The position numbers were made by a program, and so were the translations under genes. The notes below the pieces were generated by a model. It did not search any database and was not told the origin of the DNA. It was given only the letters and a program-made list of their open reading frames with translations. Below are positions 34,626 to 42,406 of a stretch of DNA of 64,000 bases, in pieces. This DNA is from Streptomyces griseochromogenes (GTDB lineage: Bacteria > Actinomycetota > Actinomycetes > Streptomycetales > Streptomycetaceae), in the NCBI RefSeq assembly GCF_001542625.1, contig NZ_CP016279.1, positions 1,054,001 to 1,118,000 of the forward strand, given 5' to 3'. The first letter of the stretch is position 1, and each line of letters starts with the position of its first letter.

Positions 34626-35279
34626 TCACGGCCTCCGCGCCAGTACGAACGCCCGTGGCCGGGCCTCCTCCCCGTCCGGCTCTCGGACCACCGTCGCCAC
34701 CAGTTCCAGGCCCGCCGCGGTGAGCGGCGTCGTGATCTGTTCCGGCGTGCGCATGTAGTAGTCCAGGTCGATCTCATGGCCGAAGCGTTCCGCCACATGG
34801 AGGTGGTCCGGTTCGGGGCCGGACTGGAAGGCGACGAGGACGGGGGCGCCGGGGGCCAGGGTGCGGTGGAATTCGGCGAACACCGTCGGCAGGTGGGCGT
34901 CGGGGACGTGGATCGTCGAGTACAGGGCCAGGATGCCGCCCAGGGCGGCGCCGGGGAGGTCCAGGGACGTCATCGAGCCGACGTGGAAGCGCGGCCCGGG
35001 GTGCGCCTCGCGGGCCAGGGCCACCATCGCGGGGGAGACGTCCACGCCGAAGACCGGAACGCCCAGGTCGTGCAGGAGGGCGGTGACGCTGCCGGGGCCG
35101 CTGCCGAGGTCGGCCACGGGGGCCGGGCCGTTCGCCGTGACCAGTTCGGTGAAGGCGGTGATCAGCCGGCGGTCGAGGGGGTGGGGCGGGCCGCCCGGGA
35201 AGCGCGAGGCGTAGTCCTTGGCGATCGCGTCGTAGGAGGAGCGGGTGGTCTGCAGGAAGTCCGCCATCGAGTCGCTCAC
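34626..35279 (-). CDS. SAM-dependent methyltransferase (class I)
   Basis: 217 residues from GTG 35279 (ATG 35267 is a close alternative). The SAM-binding core is VADLGSGPGSVTALLHDLGVPVFGVDVSPAMVALAREAHP, followed by FHVGSMTSLDLP and ILALYSTIHVP. The C-terminal strand reads EPDGEEARPRAFVLARRP. The family methylates small molecules; the substrate is unknown. It is transcribed divergently from the M20 amidohydrolase. A much longer in-frame extension through the neighbouring gene is a high-GC artefact. Confidence 0.92.
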   Translation of the reverse strand: MSDSMADFLQTTRSSYDAIAKDYASRFPGGPPHPLDRRLITAFTELVTANGPAPVADLGSGPGSVTALLHDLGVPVFGVDVSPAMVALAREAHPGPRFHVGSMTSLDLPGAALGGILALYSTIHVPDAHLPTVFAEFHRTLAPGAPVLVAFQSGPEPDHLHVAERFGHEIDLDYYMRTPEQITTPLTAAGLELVATVVREPDGEEARPRAFVLARRP

Positions 35280-35489
35280 GGTCGCGGACCCTACCGGGAT
35301 CGGTCCCGTTCCGTGGACAAGTCGCGCGCGACCGTGGTGATGCGTGGTATCCGTTGAAGGAGGAAACAAAGGTTTTACCCACCAGAGCCCGCCGTCAAGC
35401 GTCCGTCGGTCAGCTTTTCTTCCCCTAACGGGCTGAACTTTTGTTGATCTATGGGCAGTTGACCGGTCGGGCGTCCTACCCTTCAGAGG

Positions 35490-36725
35490 GTGAAGCAACT
35501 GATGTCCCGAGAGTCCGAGGCCGATCTCCCCGGGGATGTGCTCCCCGGCGTGCTCAGCGAGTCCCTGCACGCCGAACTCGTAGCCTTCCGCCGCGACTTG
35601 CACATGCACCCCGAGCTGGGAAACCAGGAGTTCCGTACGACCGCCGCGATCAAGGAGCGGCTCGAGCGGGCCGGGCTGCGCCCCCGTGTCCTCGCCACCG
35701 GAACCGGGCTCATCTGTGACATCGGACTGCCGGAGGGGCAGCGGCCCGCCGTCCCTCTGATGGCTCTGCGCGCCGACATCGACGCCCTGCCCATCCCGGA
35801 CACCAAGACCGACTGCCCGTACCGGTCCACCGTGCCGGACCGCGCCCACGCCTGCGGCCACGACATGCACACCGCCGTGGTGCTCGGCGCCGGGCTCGTC
35901 CTCGCCGATCTGCACGCCAAGGGCCTGTTGCCCCGTCCGGTGCGGCTGCTCTTCCAGCCCGCCGAGGAAGTGATGCCCGGCGGCGCCCTCGGTGCCATCA
36001 AGGACCGGGTCCTCGACGGCGTCGGGCGGATCCTCGCCGTGCACTGCGATCCCAAGGTCGACGCCGGCCGGGTCGGGCTGCGGCACGGAGCCATCACCAG
36101 CGCCGCCGACCGCCTGGACGTCGCCCTGGACGGGCCCGGCGGGCACACCGCCCGGCCCCATCTGACCACCGACCTGGTCACCGCCGTCGCCCGCGTCGCC
36201 GTCGACGTACCCGCGATCGTCGCCCGGCGCGTCGACGCCCGCAGCGGCCTCGCCCTGACCTGGGGCCGGATCGAGTCGGGCCACGCCCCGAACGTCATCC
36301 CGCAGCACGCCGAGCTGTCCGGCACCATCCGCTGCCTGGACCTGGAGGCCTGGCGCGAGGCACCCGACATCGTGCACGCGGCCATCGACGAGGTCGCCAC
36401 CCTGCACCGGGCCAAGTCGGAGATCACCTACGTGCGGGGCGTGCCTCCCGTCGTCAACGACCGGGAGTCCACCGATCTGCTGCGCAGGGCCATGGTCGCC
36501 CGGCGCGGGCTGCAGTCCGTCGAGAGCACCGAGCAGAGCCTCGGCGGCGAGGACTTCTCCTGGTACCTGGAACAGGTGCCCGGCGCCCTGGCCCGGCTCG
36601 GTGTCCGTGCCCCCGGTGACCGCACGGTCCGCGACCTGCACCAGGGCAACTTCGACGCCGACGAGTCAGCCATCACGGTCGGCGTGGAGCTGTTCACGGC
36701 CGCCGTGCTGCTCGACGACCAGTAG
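35490..36725 (+). CDS. M20-family amidohydrolase / carboxypeptidase
   Basis: 411 residues from GTG 35490 (ATG 35502 also possible). Motifs of the M20 aminoacylase-type amidohydrolases: FRRDLHMHPELGNQEFRTT, MALRADIDALPI, HACGHDMHTAVVLGAG (metal ligands and catalytic Asp), LFQPAEEVMPGGA (catalytic Glu), the dimerisation/lid domain with GPGGHTARPH, and LGGEDFSWYLEQVPGAL at the end. It hydrolyses an N-acyl amino acid or a similar amide in the cytoplasm. It is not obviously part of the nucleoside system; the nucleoside operator lies downstream of it at 36869. Confidence 0.93.
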   Translation: MKQLMSRESEADLPGDVLPGVLSESLHAELVAFRRDLHMHPELGNQEFRTTAAIKERLERAGLRPRVLATGTGLICDIGLPEGQRPAVPLMALRADIDALPIPDTKTDCPYRSTVPDRAHACGHDMHTAVVLGAGLVLADLHAKGLLPRPVRLLFQPAEEVMPGGALGAIKDRVLDGVGRILAVHCDPKVDAGRVGLRHGAITSAADRLDVALDGPGGHTARPHLTTDLVTAVARVAVDVPAIVARRVDARSGLALTWGRIESGHAPNVIPQHAELSGTIRCLDLEAWREAPDIVHAAIDEVATLHRAKSEITYVRGVPPVVNDRESTDLLRRAMVARRGLQSVESTEQSLGGEDFSWYLEQVPGALARLGVRAPGDRTVRDLHQGNFDADESAITVGVELFTAAVLLDDQ

Positions 36726-36868
36726 ACCGCCGGGAGGAGGGGAGGGGGCGCCCGTTTGGTGCCTCTTCGTCCCCTTGTGTCACCCTGGTGTAACCGGCGG
36801 CGCACGGCCGTAACTCGGAGTCGGCACGAATCGATAACGGCCACGAGGAACCCCGTTCCTCTCCCCTT

Positions 36869-36880
36869 CTACGCGCGTTA
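36869..36880. promoter_or_regulatory. Nucleoside-regulon operator, site 1 (CTACGCGCGTTA)
   Basis: CTACGCGCGTTA, 85 bases before the first BMP-type lipoprotein gene. It matches the CTACGCGCGTAG palindrome at three other places in the first ten bases and matches site 2 exactly. It is followed by ACTGT, so TTACTGT could serve as -10 and the site would overlap the core promoter. Confidence 0.7.
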
Positions 36881-36964
36881 CTGTGCGCCGAAATCGCCAC
36901 CACTGGCGGCACATTGGGGAGAGCGGCCCGGTGACGGCGCCGTGGGGATGGAAGGGTGCTTGCT

Positions 36965-38047
36965 GTGCGTATGGTCTCTCGGAAGATGTCCCGGAGAACG
37001 AGGTTCTCCCAGGTCGCGGTGGCCGTCTCGGTCGTCGCCCTCGCGGCTGCCGGCTGCGGCAAGTCCAGCACTGAATCCACCGGCACGCCGACCAAGGACG
37101 GCAAGTACTCCGCCAAGGGCATCGGCCTCGCCTACGACATCGGCGGCAAGGGCGACCAGTCCTTCAACGACGCCGCCTACGCCGGCTTCAAGAAGGCCCA
37201 GGTCGAGTTCAAGATCGGCGGCCGGGACATCGAGCCGCAGGCCGGCGAGTCGGACGCCGACAAGGTGCAGCGCCTGGAGACCCTGGCGAAGGCCGGCTAC
37301 AACCCGGTCATCGGCGTCGGCTTCGCCTACGCGCCCGCCGTGAAGCAGGTCGCCCTCAAGTATCCGAAGGTCACCTTCGGCATCATCGACGACAACACCA
37401 TCCAGGCGAAGAACGTCGCCGACATGGTCTTCCACGAGGAGCAGTCCTCGTACCTCGCCGGTGTCGCGGCCGCCAAGGCGACCAAGAAGAACCACATCGG
37501 CTTCATCGGCGGCGTGGACATCCCGCTGATCCACAAGTTCGAGGCCGGGTTCGACCAGGGCGCCAAGGCCGTCAACCCGAAGATCAAGATCGAGTCGCAG
37601 TATCTGACCCAGACGCCGGCGGAGGGCGGTTTCTCCAGCCCGGACAAGGGCGAGAACGCGGCCAACGGCCAGATCGACGCCGGTGCCGACGTCATCTACC
37701 ACGCGGCCGGCCTCTCCGGGCAGGGCGTGATCAAGTCCGCCGCCGAGCACAAGGTGTGGGCCATCGGAGTGGACTCCGACCAGTACCAGCAGAGCGCGCT
37801 CGCCAAGTACAAGGACTACATCCTCGGCTCGGCCCTGAAGAACGTCGGCGGAGCGGTCTACGACCTGGTCAAGTCCGTCTACCAGGGCAAGCCCCTGTCC
37901 GGCGAGGTGCGTGGCGACCTGAAGTCCGGTGGTGTCGGCTTCGCCGACTCCAACCCGAAGTATAAGGCGATGACCGCGGTGGCCTCGGCCGTGGAGAAGG
38001 CCAAGCAGGACATCATCGACGGAAAGATCACCGTCAACACCAAGTGA
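36965..38047 (+). CDS. BMP-family (basic membrane protein) nucleoside-binding lipoprotein, copy 1
   Basis: 360 residues from GTG 36965, with GAAGG 9 bases upstream. The signal peptide ends in LAAAGCGKS, so the mature protein is lipidated. The body follows the BMP/Med/PnrA family: GIGLAYDIGGKGDQSFNDAAYAGFKKAQ, NPVIGVGFAYAPAVKQVA, VTFGIIDDN, EEQSSYLAGVAAA, HIGFIGGVDIPLIHKFEAGF, AADVIYHAAGLSGQGVIKSA and WAIGVDSDQ. These proteins bind purine nucleosides for ABC import. A second, nearly duplicate gene follows, then the matching ATPase and permeases. Confidence 0.94.
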   Translation: MRMVSRKMSRRTRFSQVAVAVSVVALAAAGCGKSSTESTGTPTKDGKYSAKGIGLAYDIGGKGDQSFNDAAYAGFKKAQVEFKIGGRDIEPQAGESDADKVQRLETLAKAGYNPVIGVGFAYAPAVKQVALKYPKVTFGIIDDNTIQAKNVADMVFHEEQSSYLAGVAAAKATKKNHIGFIGGVDIPLIHKFEAGFDQGAKAVNPKIKIESQYLTQTPAEGGFSSPDKGENAANGQIDAGADVIYHAAGLSGQGVIKSAAEHKVWAIGVDSDQYQQSALAKYKDYILGSALKNVGGAVYDLVKSVYQGKPLSGEVRGDLKSGGVGFADSNPKYKAMTAVASAVEKAKQDIIDGKITVNTK

Positions 38048-38121
38048 GACGCCGGTAAGAGCGCGGTCGAAATCGAATGATCTGACCTTTGCTTCTCCGC
38101 CCGCTCGGGGGCCTTCGGCCC

Positions 38122-38152
38122 GTACACCCCTTGCCTCCCGCAAGGGGTGTAC
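38122..38152. terminator. Perfect 13-bp hairpin terminator between the BMP genes
   Basis: GTACACCCCTTGC (38122-38134) and GCAAGGGGTGTAC (38140-38152) with a 5-base loop, 75 bases after the copy 1 stop. It makes the two lipoprotein genes separate transcription units, each with its own operator. Confidence 0.88.
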
Positions 38153-38227
38153 TGCTGTCCGTAACCTTGACGGTGACTGTGGCCACAGCTCGATAACGGA
38201 GCGGACATTGGGGGTTTTCCGTCTGGT

Positions 38228-38239
38228 CTACGCGCGTTA
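38228..38239. promoter_or_regulatory. Nucleoside-regulon operator, site 2 (CTACGCGCGTTA)
   Basis: CTACGCGCGTTA, 56 bases before the second BMP gene. The flanks resemble site 1 (TCTACGCGCGTTAC, then TGCGGCGG versus TGCGCCG), so site and core promoter were probably duplicated together with the gene. Confidence 0.7.
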
Positions 38240-38294
38240 CGCTGCGGCGGAACCAGCGCCTGGTTTGGGCGCTTGCACAAAGGAGTCAAGTTCC

Positions 38295-39341
38295 ATGCGC
38301 CGGGTGTCCCGCATCACGATTGCAGGCGTTGCGACCGCAGCGCTCGCCGTAACTGTCTCTGCCTGTGGCAGCTCGTCCACCTCTTCCTCCTCCGAGGGCA
38401 AGTCCAAGGGCATCGGCCTGGCGTACGACGTCGGCGGCAAGGGCGACCAGTCCTTCAACGACGCCGCCTACGCGGGCTTCCAGAAGGCCCAGAAGGACTT
38501 CGGCGTCAGCGGCCGGGACGTCGAGCCGCAGGACAACGAGTCGGACGCGGACAAGATCCAGCGCCTGGAGACCCTGGCGAAGGCGGGCTACAACCCGGTC
38601 ATCGGCGTCGGCTTCGCCTACGCGGGTGCCGTGAAGGAGGCCGCGCAGAAGTTCCCGAAGGTCACCTTCGGCATCATCGACGACAACCAGACCCAGGCGA
38701 AGAACGTCGCCGACATGGTCTTCCACGAGGAGCAGTCCTCGTACCTCGCCGGTGTCGCGGCCGCCAAGGCGACCAAGAAGAACCACATCGGCTTCATCGG
38801 CGGCGTGGACGTCCCGCTGATCCACAAGTTCGAGGCGGGTTACGAGCAGGGCGCCAAGTCCGTCAACCCGAAGATCAAGGTCGAGTCGCAGTACCTGACC
38901 CAGACGGCCCAGGAGGGTGGCTTCTCCAGCCCGGACAAGGGTGAGAACGCCGCCAACGGCCAGATCGACGCGGGCGCCGACGTGATCTACGCCGCCGCCG
39001 GCCTCTCCGGCCAGGGCGTGATCAAGTCCGCCGCCGAGCACAAGGTGTGGGCCATCGGCGTCGACTCCGACCAGTACAAGCAGGCTGCGCTCGCCAAGTA
39101 CAAGAGCTACATCCTGACCTCGGCCCTGAAGAACGTCGAGGGCGCGGTCTACGACCTGTCCAAGTCGGTCATCAAGGACAAGAAGCCGCTGACCGGCGAG
39201 ATCCGCGGCTCCCTGGAGAACGGCGGCGTGGGCCTGGCCGACTCCAACCCGACCTTCAAGAACAACGCCGCCATGCAGGCCGCGATCAAGAAGGCCGAGG
39301 CCGGTATCAAGGACGGCAGCATCAAGGTGAAGACCTCCTGA
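38295..39341 (+). CDS. BMP-family nucleoside-binding lipoprotein, copy 2
   Basis: 348 residues from ATG 38295 after AAAGGAG. The signal peptide ends in TVSACGSSS (lipobox), followed by a Ser-rich spacer. The domain is the same as copy 1 at high identity (GIGLAYDVGGKGDQSFNDAAYAGF, FGIIDDNQTQAKN, HIGFIGGVDVPLIHKFEAGY, AIGVDSDQYKQAAL). A 118-base block (38693-38810) is identical in DNA to copy 1, a sign of recent duplication or gene conversion. The two proteins may differ in ligand preference; sequence alone does not say. Confidence 0.94.
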   Translation: MRRVSRITIAGVATAALAVTVSACGSSSTSSSSEGKSKGIGLAYDVGGKGDQSFNDAAYAGFQKAQKDFGVSGRDVEPQDNESDADKIQRLETLAKAGYNPVIGVGFAYAGAVKEAAQKFPKVTFGIIDDNQTQAKNVADMVFHEEQSSYLAGVAAAKATKKNHIGFIGGVDVPLIHKFEAGYEQGAKSVNPKIKVESQYLTQTAQEGGFSSPDKGENAANGQIDAGADVIYAAAGLSGQGVIKSAAEHKVWAIGVDSDQYKQAALAKYKSYILTSALKNVEGAVYDLSKSVIKDKKPLTGEIRGSLENGGVGLADSNPTFKNNAAMQAAIKKAEAGIKDGSIKVKTS

Positions 39342-39399
39342 CGATCTAGGTCAGAGGCCTTGGCCAACAGAACGCTGTAATGGCAGCGTTACGGCCGCG

Positions 39400-39439
39400 G
39401 AACGGGGTGCGGAGAGGATGACCTGCCCGCACCCCGTTC
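39400..39439. terminator. Hairpin terminator after BMP copy 2
   Basis: GAACGGGGTGCGG (39400-39412) and CCGCACCCCGTTC (39427-39439), perfect 13-base arms with a 14-base loop, 58 bases after the stop. A smaller hairpin (AACGCTG / CAGCGTT) lies at 39371-39390. Confidence 0.82.
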
Positions 39440-39471
39440 GCGCGGCAGAATGCTCGGAACGGATCGGATTT

Positions 39472-39497
39472 TTGATCGAGAGAAAGTTCTCGATCAA
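39472..39497. promoter_or_regulatory. 10-bp perfect inverted repeat upstream of the ABC operon
   Basis: TTGATCGAGA (39472-39481) and TCTCGATCAA (39488-39497), 6-base spacer. It lies beyond the terminator and 21-46 bases upstream of the likely -10 (TATTTA, 39518-39523) of the nucleoside ABC operon, i.e. where an activator or second repressor would bind. Confidence 0.5.
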
Positions 39498-39534
39498 GGT
39501 CGGTCAGATCCGGGCACTATTTAAAGCAGGGGCG

Positions 39535-39546
39535 CTACGCGCGTAG
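39535..39546. promoter_or_regulatory. Nucleoside-regulon operator, site 3 (CTACGCGCGTAG)
   Basis: Perfect 12-base palindrome, 30 bases before the predicted ATPase start and about 11 bases past the TATTTA hexamer, so it covers the transcription start of the ABC-cdd-deoA unit. Confidence 0.78.
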
Positions 39547-39575
39547 AGCGGCCCCTTTCCCGAGGAGAGTGCGCC

Positions 39576-41288
39576 ATCGACGCGTCCAGCAGCCCTCCGC
39601 TCACCGCTCCGTCGACAGTCGCGGTCGAGCTCGCGGGCATCACCAAGCGATTCCCCGGTGTCGTGGCCAACCACGACATCCACCTCACGGTCCGCAAGGG
39701 CACCGTCCATGCCCTCGTCGGCGAGAACGGGGCCGGCAAGTCCACCCTGATGAAGATCCTCTACGGCATGCAGAAGCCGGACGAGGGCACCATCTCGGTC
39801 GACGGCGAGCAGGTGAGCTTCTCCAGCCCCGGCGAAGCCATCGCCCGCGGCATCGGCATGGTCCACCAGCACTTCATGCTGGCCGACAACCTGACCGTGC
39901 TGGAGAACGTGGTGCTCGGCAGCGAGAAGCTGCACGGCATCGGCGGCGGCGCCCGCAAGAAGATCAAGGAGATCTCCGACCGCTACGGCCTGGGCATCCG
40001 CCCGGACGTGCTGGTCGAGGACCTCGGTGTGGCCGACCGTCAGCGTGTGGAGATCCTCAAGGTCCTCTTCCGCGGCGCCCGCACCCTGATCCTCGACGAG
40101 CCGACCGCCGTGCTGGTCCCGCAGGAGGTCGACGCGCTCTTCGACAACCTGCGCGAGCTGAAGTCCGAGGGCCTGTCCGTCATCTTCATCTCCCACAAGC
40201 TGGGCGAGGTGCTCTCCGTCGCCGACGACATCACCGTCATCCGGCGCGGTACGACGGTCGGGACCGCGATCCCGTCCGAGACCACCCCGCGCCAGCTGGC
40301 CGAGCTGATGGTCGGCAGCGAGCTGCCCACCCCGGAGACCGCCGAGTCCACCGTCACCGACCGGGCGGTCCTGGAGGTTCGGAACCTCACCGTCTACGCC
40401 CGCGGCGGCGCGTCCCTCGGGGAGCTCGGCGCGCAGCCCGAGACCGCGACGGCCGGCTCGTCCGGCGCCGCGCCCGGCGCCGACGTCCTCACCGAGGCCA
40501 CCAGCCCCAGCGCGGCCAAGCGTGTCCTCGACGACGTCTCCTTCACCATCCACGCCGGCGAGGTCATGGGCATCGCCGGTGTCGAGGGCAACGGCCAGAC
40601 CGAGCTGATCGACGCGCTGATCGGCACCAAGCACGCCGACTCCGGCCAGGTCGTCTTCCTCGGCGAGGACATCACCCCCTGGGCCACCCGCAAGCGCCGC
40701 GAGTCCGGCTTCGGCTACATCCCCGAGGACCGCCACCGCCAGGGCCTGCTGCTGGAGGCCCCCCTCTGGGAGAACCGCATCCTCGGCCACGTCACCGAGA
40801 AGCCCAACGCCAAGGGCTTCTGGCTGAACCCCAAGGGCGCCCAGGCCGACACCCGCCGGATCGTCGAGGAGTACGACGTCCGTACCCCCGGCATCGACGT
40901 CACCGCGGCCTCCCTGTCCGGCGGCAACCAGCAGAAGCTGATCGTCGGCCGCGAGATGAGCCACGACCCGAAGTTCCTGATCGCCGCCCACCCCACCCGC
41001 GGTGTGGACGTCGGCGCCCAGGCGCAGATCTGGGACCGCATCCGCGAGGCCCGCCGCGAGGGCCTGGCCGTGCTGCTGATCTCCGCCGACCTGGACGAGC
41101 TGATCGGCCTGTCGGACACCCTGCGCGTCATCTACGACGGCAGGCTGGTCGCCGACGCCGACCCGGCCACCATCACGCCGGAAGAGCTGGGCACGGCCAT
41201 GACGGGTGCCGCGACCGGTCACCTGGAGCACGAAGAGACCGCCCCCGAGGGCGACGACACCGCCGGTCCGGAGGACGAGGCCCGATGA
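39576..41288 (+). CDS. Nucleoside ABC transporter ATPase (two ATP-binding domains), apparent ATC start
   Basis: 570 residues if read from ATC 39576, which sits 8 bases after GAGGAGAG. No ATG, GTG or TTG lies in this frame upstream of GTG 39663, and a start there would delete the first strand of the fold (VELAGITKRFPGV). The first half has GENGAGKST (residues 49-57) and LILDEPTAVLVPQEV. The second half has the degenerate P-loop GIAGVEGNGQTEL, the signature LSGGNQQKLIVGREM and AAHPTRGVDVGA, the sugar/nucleoside (RbsA-like) pattern. It powers uptake of nucleosides delivered by the BMP lipoproteins. The stop overlaps the permease ATG (ATGA). Confidence 0.92.
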   Translation: MDASSSPPLTAPSTVAVELAGITKRFPGVVANHDIHLTVRKGTVHALVGENGAGKSTLMKILYGMQKPDEGTISVDGEQVSFSSPGEAIARGIGMVHQHFMLADNLTVLENVVLGSEKLHGIGGGARKKIKEISDRYGLGIRPDVLVEDLGVADRQRVEILKVLFRGARTLILDEPTAVLVPQEVDALFDNLRELKSEGLSVIFISHKLGEVLSVADDITVIRRGTTVGTAIPSETTPRQLAELMVGSELPTPETAESTVTDRAVLEVRNLTVYARGGASLGELGAQPETATAGSSGAAPGADVLTEATSPSAAKRVLDDVSFTIHAGEVMGIAGVEGNGQTELIDALIGTKHADSGQVVFLGEDITPWATRKRRESGFGYIPEDRHRQGLLLEAPLWENRILGHVTEKPNAKGFWLNPKGAQADTRRIVEEYDVRTPGIDVTAASLSGGNQQKLIVGREMSHDPKFLIAAHPTRGVDVGAQAQIWDRIREARREGLAVLLISADLDELIGLSDTLRVIYDGRLVADADPATITPEELGTAMTGAATGHLEHEETAPEGDDTAGPEDEAR

Positions 41289-42406
41289 AGAAGTTCGACA
41301 AGGAGCGGGTGCTCGTCGCGGTGGCCGGACCGGTCATCGCGCTCGTCCTGGCGATCGTGCTGACCTCCGTGGTCCTGCTCGCCTCGGGCAAGAACCCGAT
41401 CGAGCCGTACAACCTGATGCTCCAGCAGCTGCCGTACTCGGACATCCAGGTGCTGATCATCAACCAGGCGTCGCTGTACTACATCGCCGCCATCGCGGTC
41501 GCCCTCGGCTTCCGCATGAACCTGTTCAACATCGGTGTCGACGGCCAGTACCGCCTCGCCGCGGTGATGACCGCCGTCGTCGGCGCGCACATCGCCCTGC
41601 CCAGCTTCCTGCAGATCCCGGTGCTGCTGCTCACCGCCATGGCCACCGGCGCCTTCTGGGCCGGTATCGCCGGTGTCCTCAAGGTCACCCGGGGCGTCAG
41701 CGAGGTCGTCGCGACGATCATGCTGAACTCCATCGCCACCGCCGTCATCGGCTACGTCACCCTCACCGACGTGTGGGGCGTGCAGGTCGGCGACAACGTG
41801 ACGACCGGTGTCATGAAGAAGTCCGGCTGGTTCCCGGGCATCAACCTGGGCTCGGACGTCGGCGAGATCTACGGCCTGGTCTTCCTCGCCGTCCTCCTCG
41901 GCATCGGCTACTGGATCGTCCTCAACCGCACCCGCTTCGGCTTCGACCTGCGCGCCACCGGCGCCTCGGAGACCGCCGCCGCGGCCTCCGGCGTGGACGC
42001 CAAGCGCATGGTGCTGACCGCGATGCTGATCTCCGGCGCCATCTCGGGCCTCGCCGGTCTGCCGCTGTTGCTCGGCGACAGCCACACCTACAGCCTGAGC
42101 TTCCCGGTCGGCCTCGGCTTCACCGCCATCGGCATCGCCCTGCTCGGCCGCAACAACCCGGGCGGCATCGCGCTGGCCGCCCTGCTGTGGGCCTTCCTCG
42201 ACAAGGCCTCGCCCGCCCTCGACTACGCGACCCCCGTGGCGTACGACAAGGAAATCGCGACGATCATGCAGGGCCTGATCGTCTTCGCGGTCGTCATCTC
42301 GTACGCGGCCGTCCAGCAGTGGGCTCTGCGCCGCCAGCAGCGCCGGGTCGGCGCCGAGCTGGCCGCGGCCGCCGCCCAGAACACCAACAAGGAGGTGGCT
42401 GCCTGA
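41285..42406 (+). CDS. Nucleoside ABC transporter permease 1
   Basis: 373 residues from ATG 41285 (MKKFDKERVLVAVAGPVIALVLAIVLTSVVLLASGKNPIEPYNLM). It belongs to the BPD_transp_2 family with about 8-9 membrane helices; conserved sequences include FRMNLFNIGVDGQYRLAAV, GVSEVVATIMLNSIATAVIGY, SGAISGLAGLPLLLGD and GFTAIGIALLGRNNPGGIALAALLWAFL. It resembles YufP/NupP-type permeases. It overlaps the ATPase stop by 4 bases and its own stop overlaps the second permease by one base. Confidence 0.95.
   Translation: MKKFDKERVLVAVAGPVIALVLAIVLTSVVLLASGKNPIEPYNLMLQQLPYSDIQVLIINQASLYYIAAIAVALGFRMNLFNIGVDGQYRLAAVMTAVVGAHIALPSFLQIPVLLLTAMATGAFWAGIAGVLKVTRGVSEVVATIMLNSIATAVIGYVTLTDVWGVQVGDNVTTGVMKKSGWFPGINLGSDVGEIYGLVFLAVLLGIGYWIVLNRTRFGFDLRATGASETAAAASGVDAKRMVLTAMLISGAISGLAGLPLLLGDSHTYSLSFPVGLGFTAIGIALLGRNNPGGIALAALLWAFLDKASPALDYATPVAYDKEIATIMQGLIVFAVVISYAAVQQWALRRQQRRVGAELAAAAAQNTNKEVAA

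Noticed and set aside
35451..35489. TTGACC and TACCCT before the M20 gene as a promoter
   Set aside because: The spacing is 12 bases, too short for a standard promoter.
34626..36641. A 671-codon minus-strand frame suggesting a large fused methyltransferase
   Set aside because: Only the last 217 codons are the methyltransferase; the rest is antisense to the M20 amidohydrolase and lacks family similarity.
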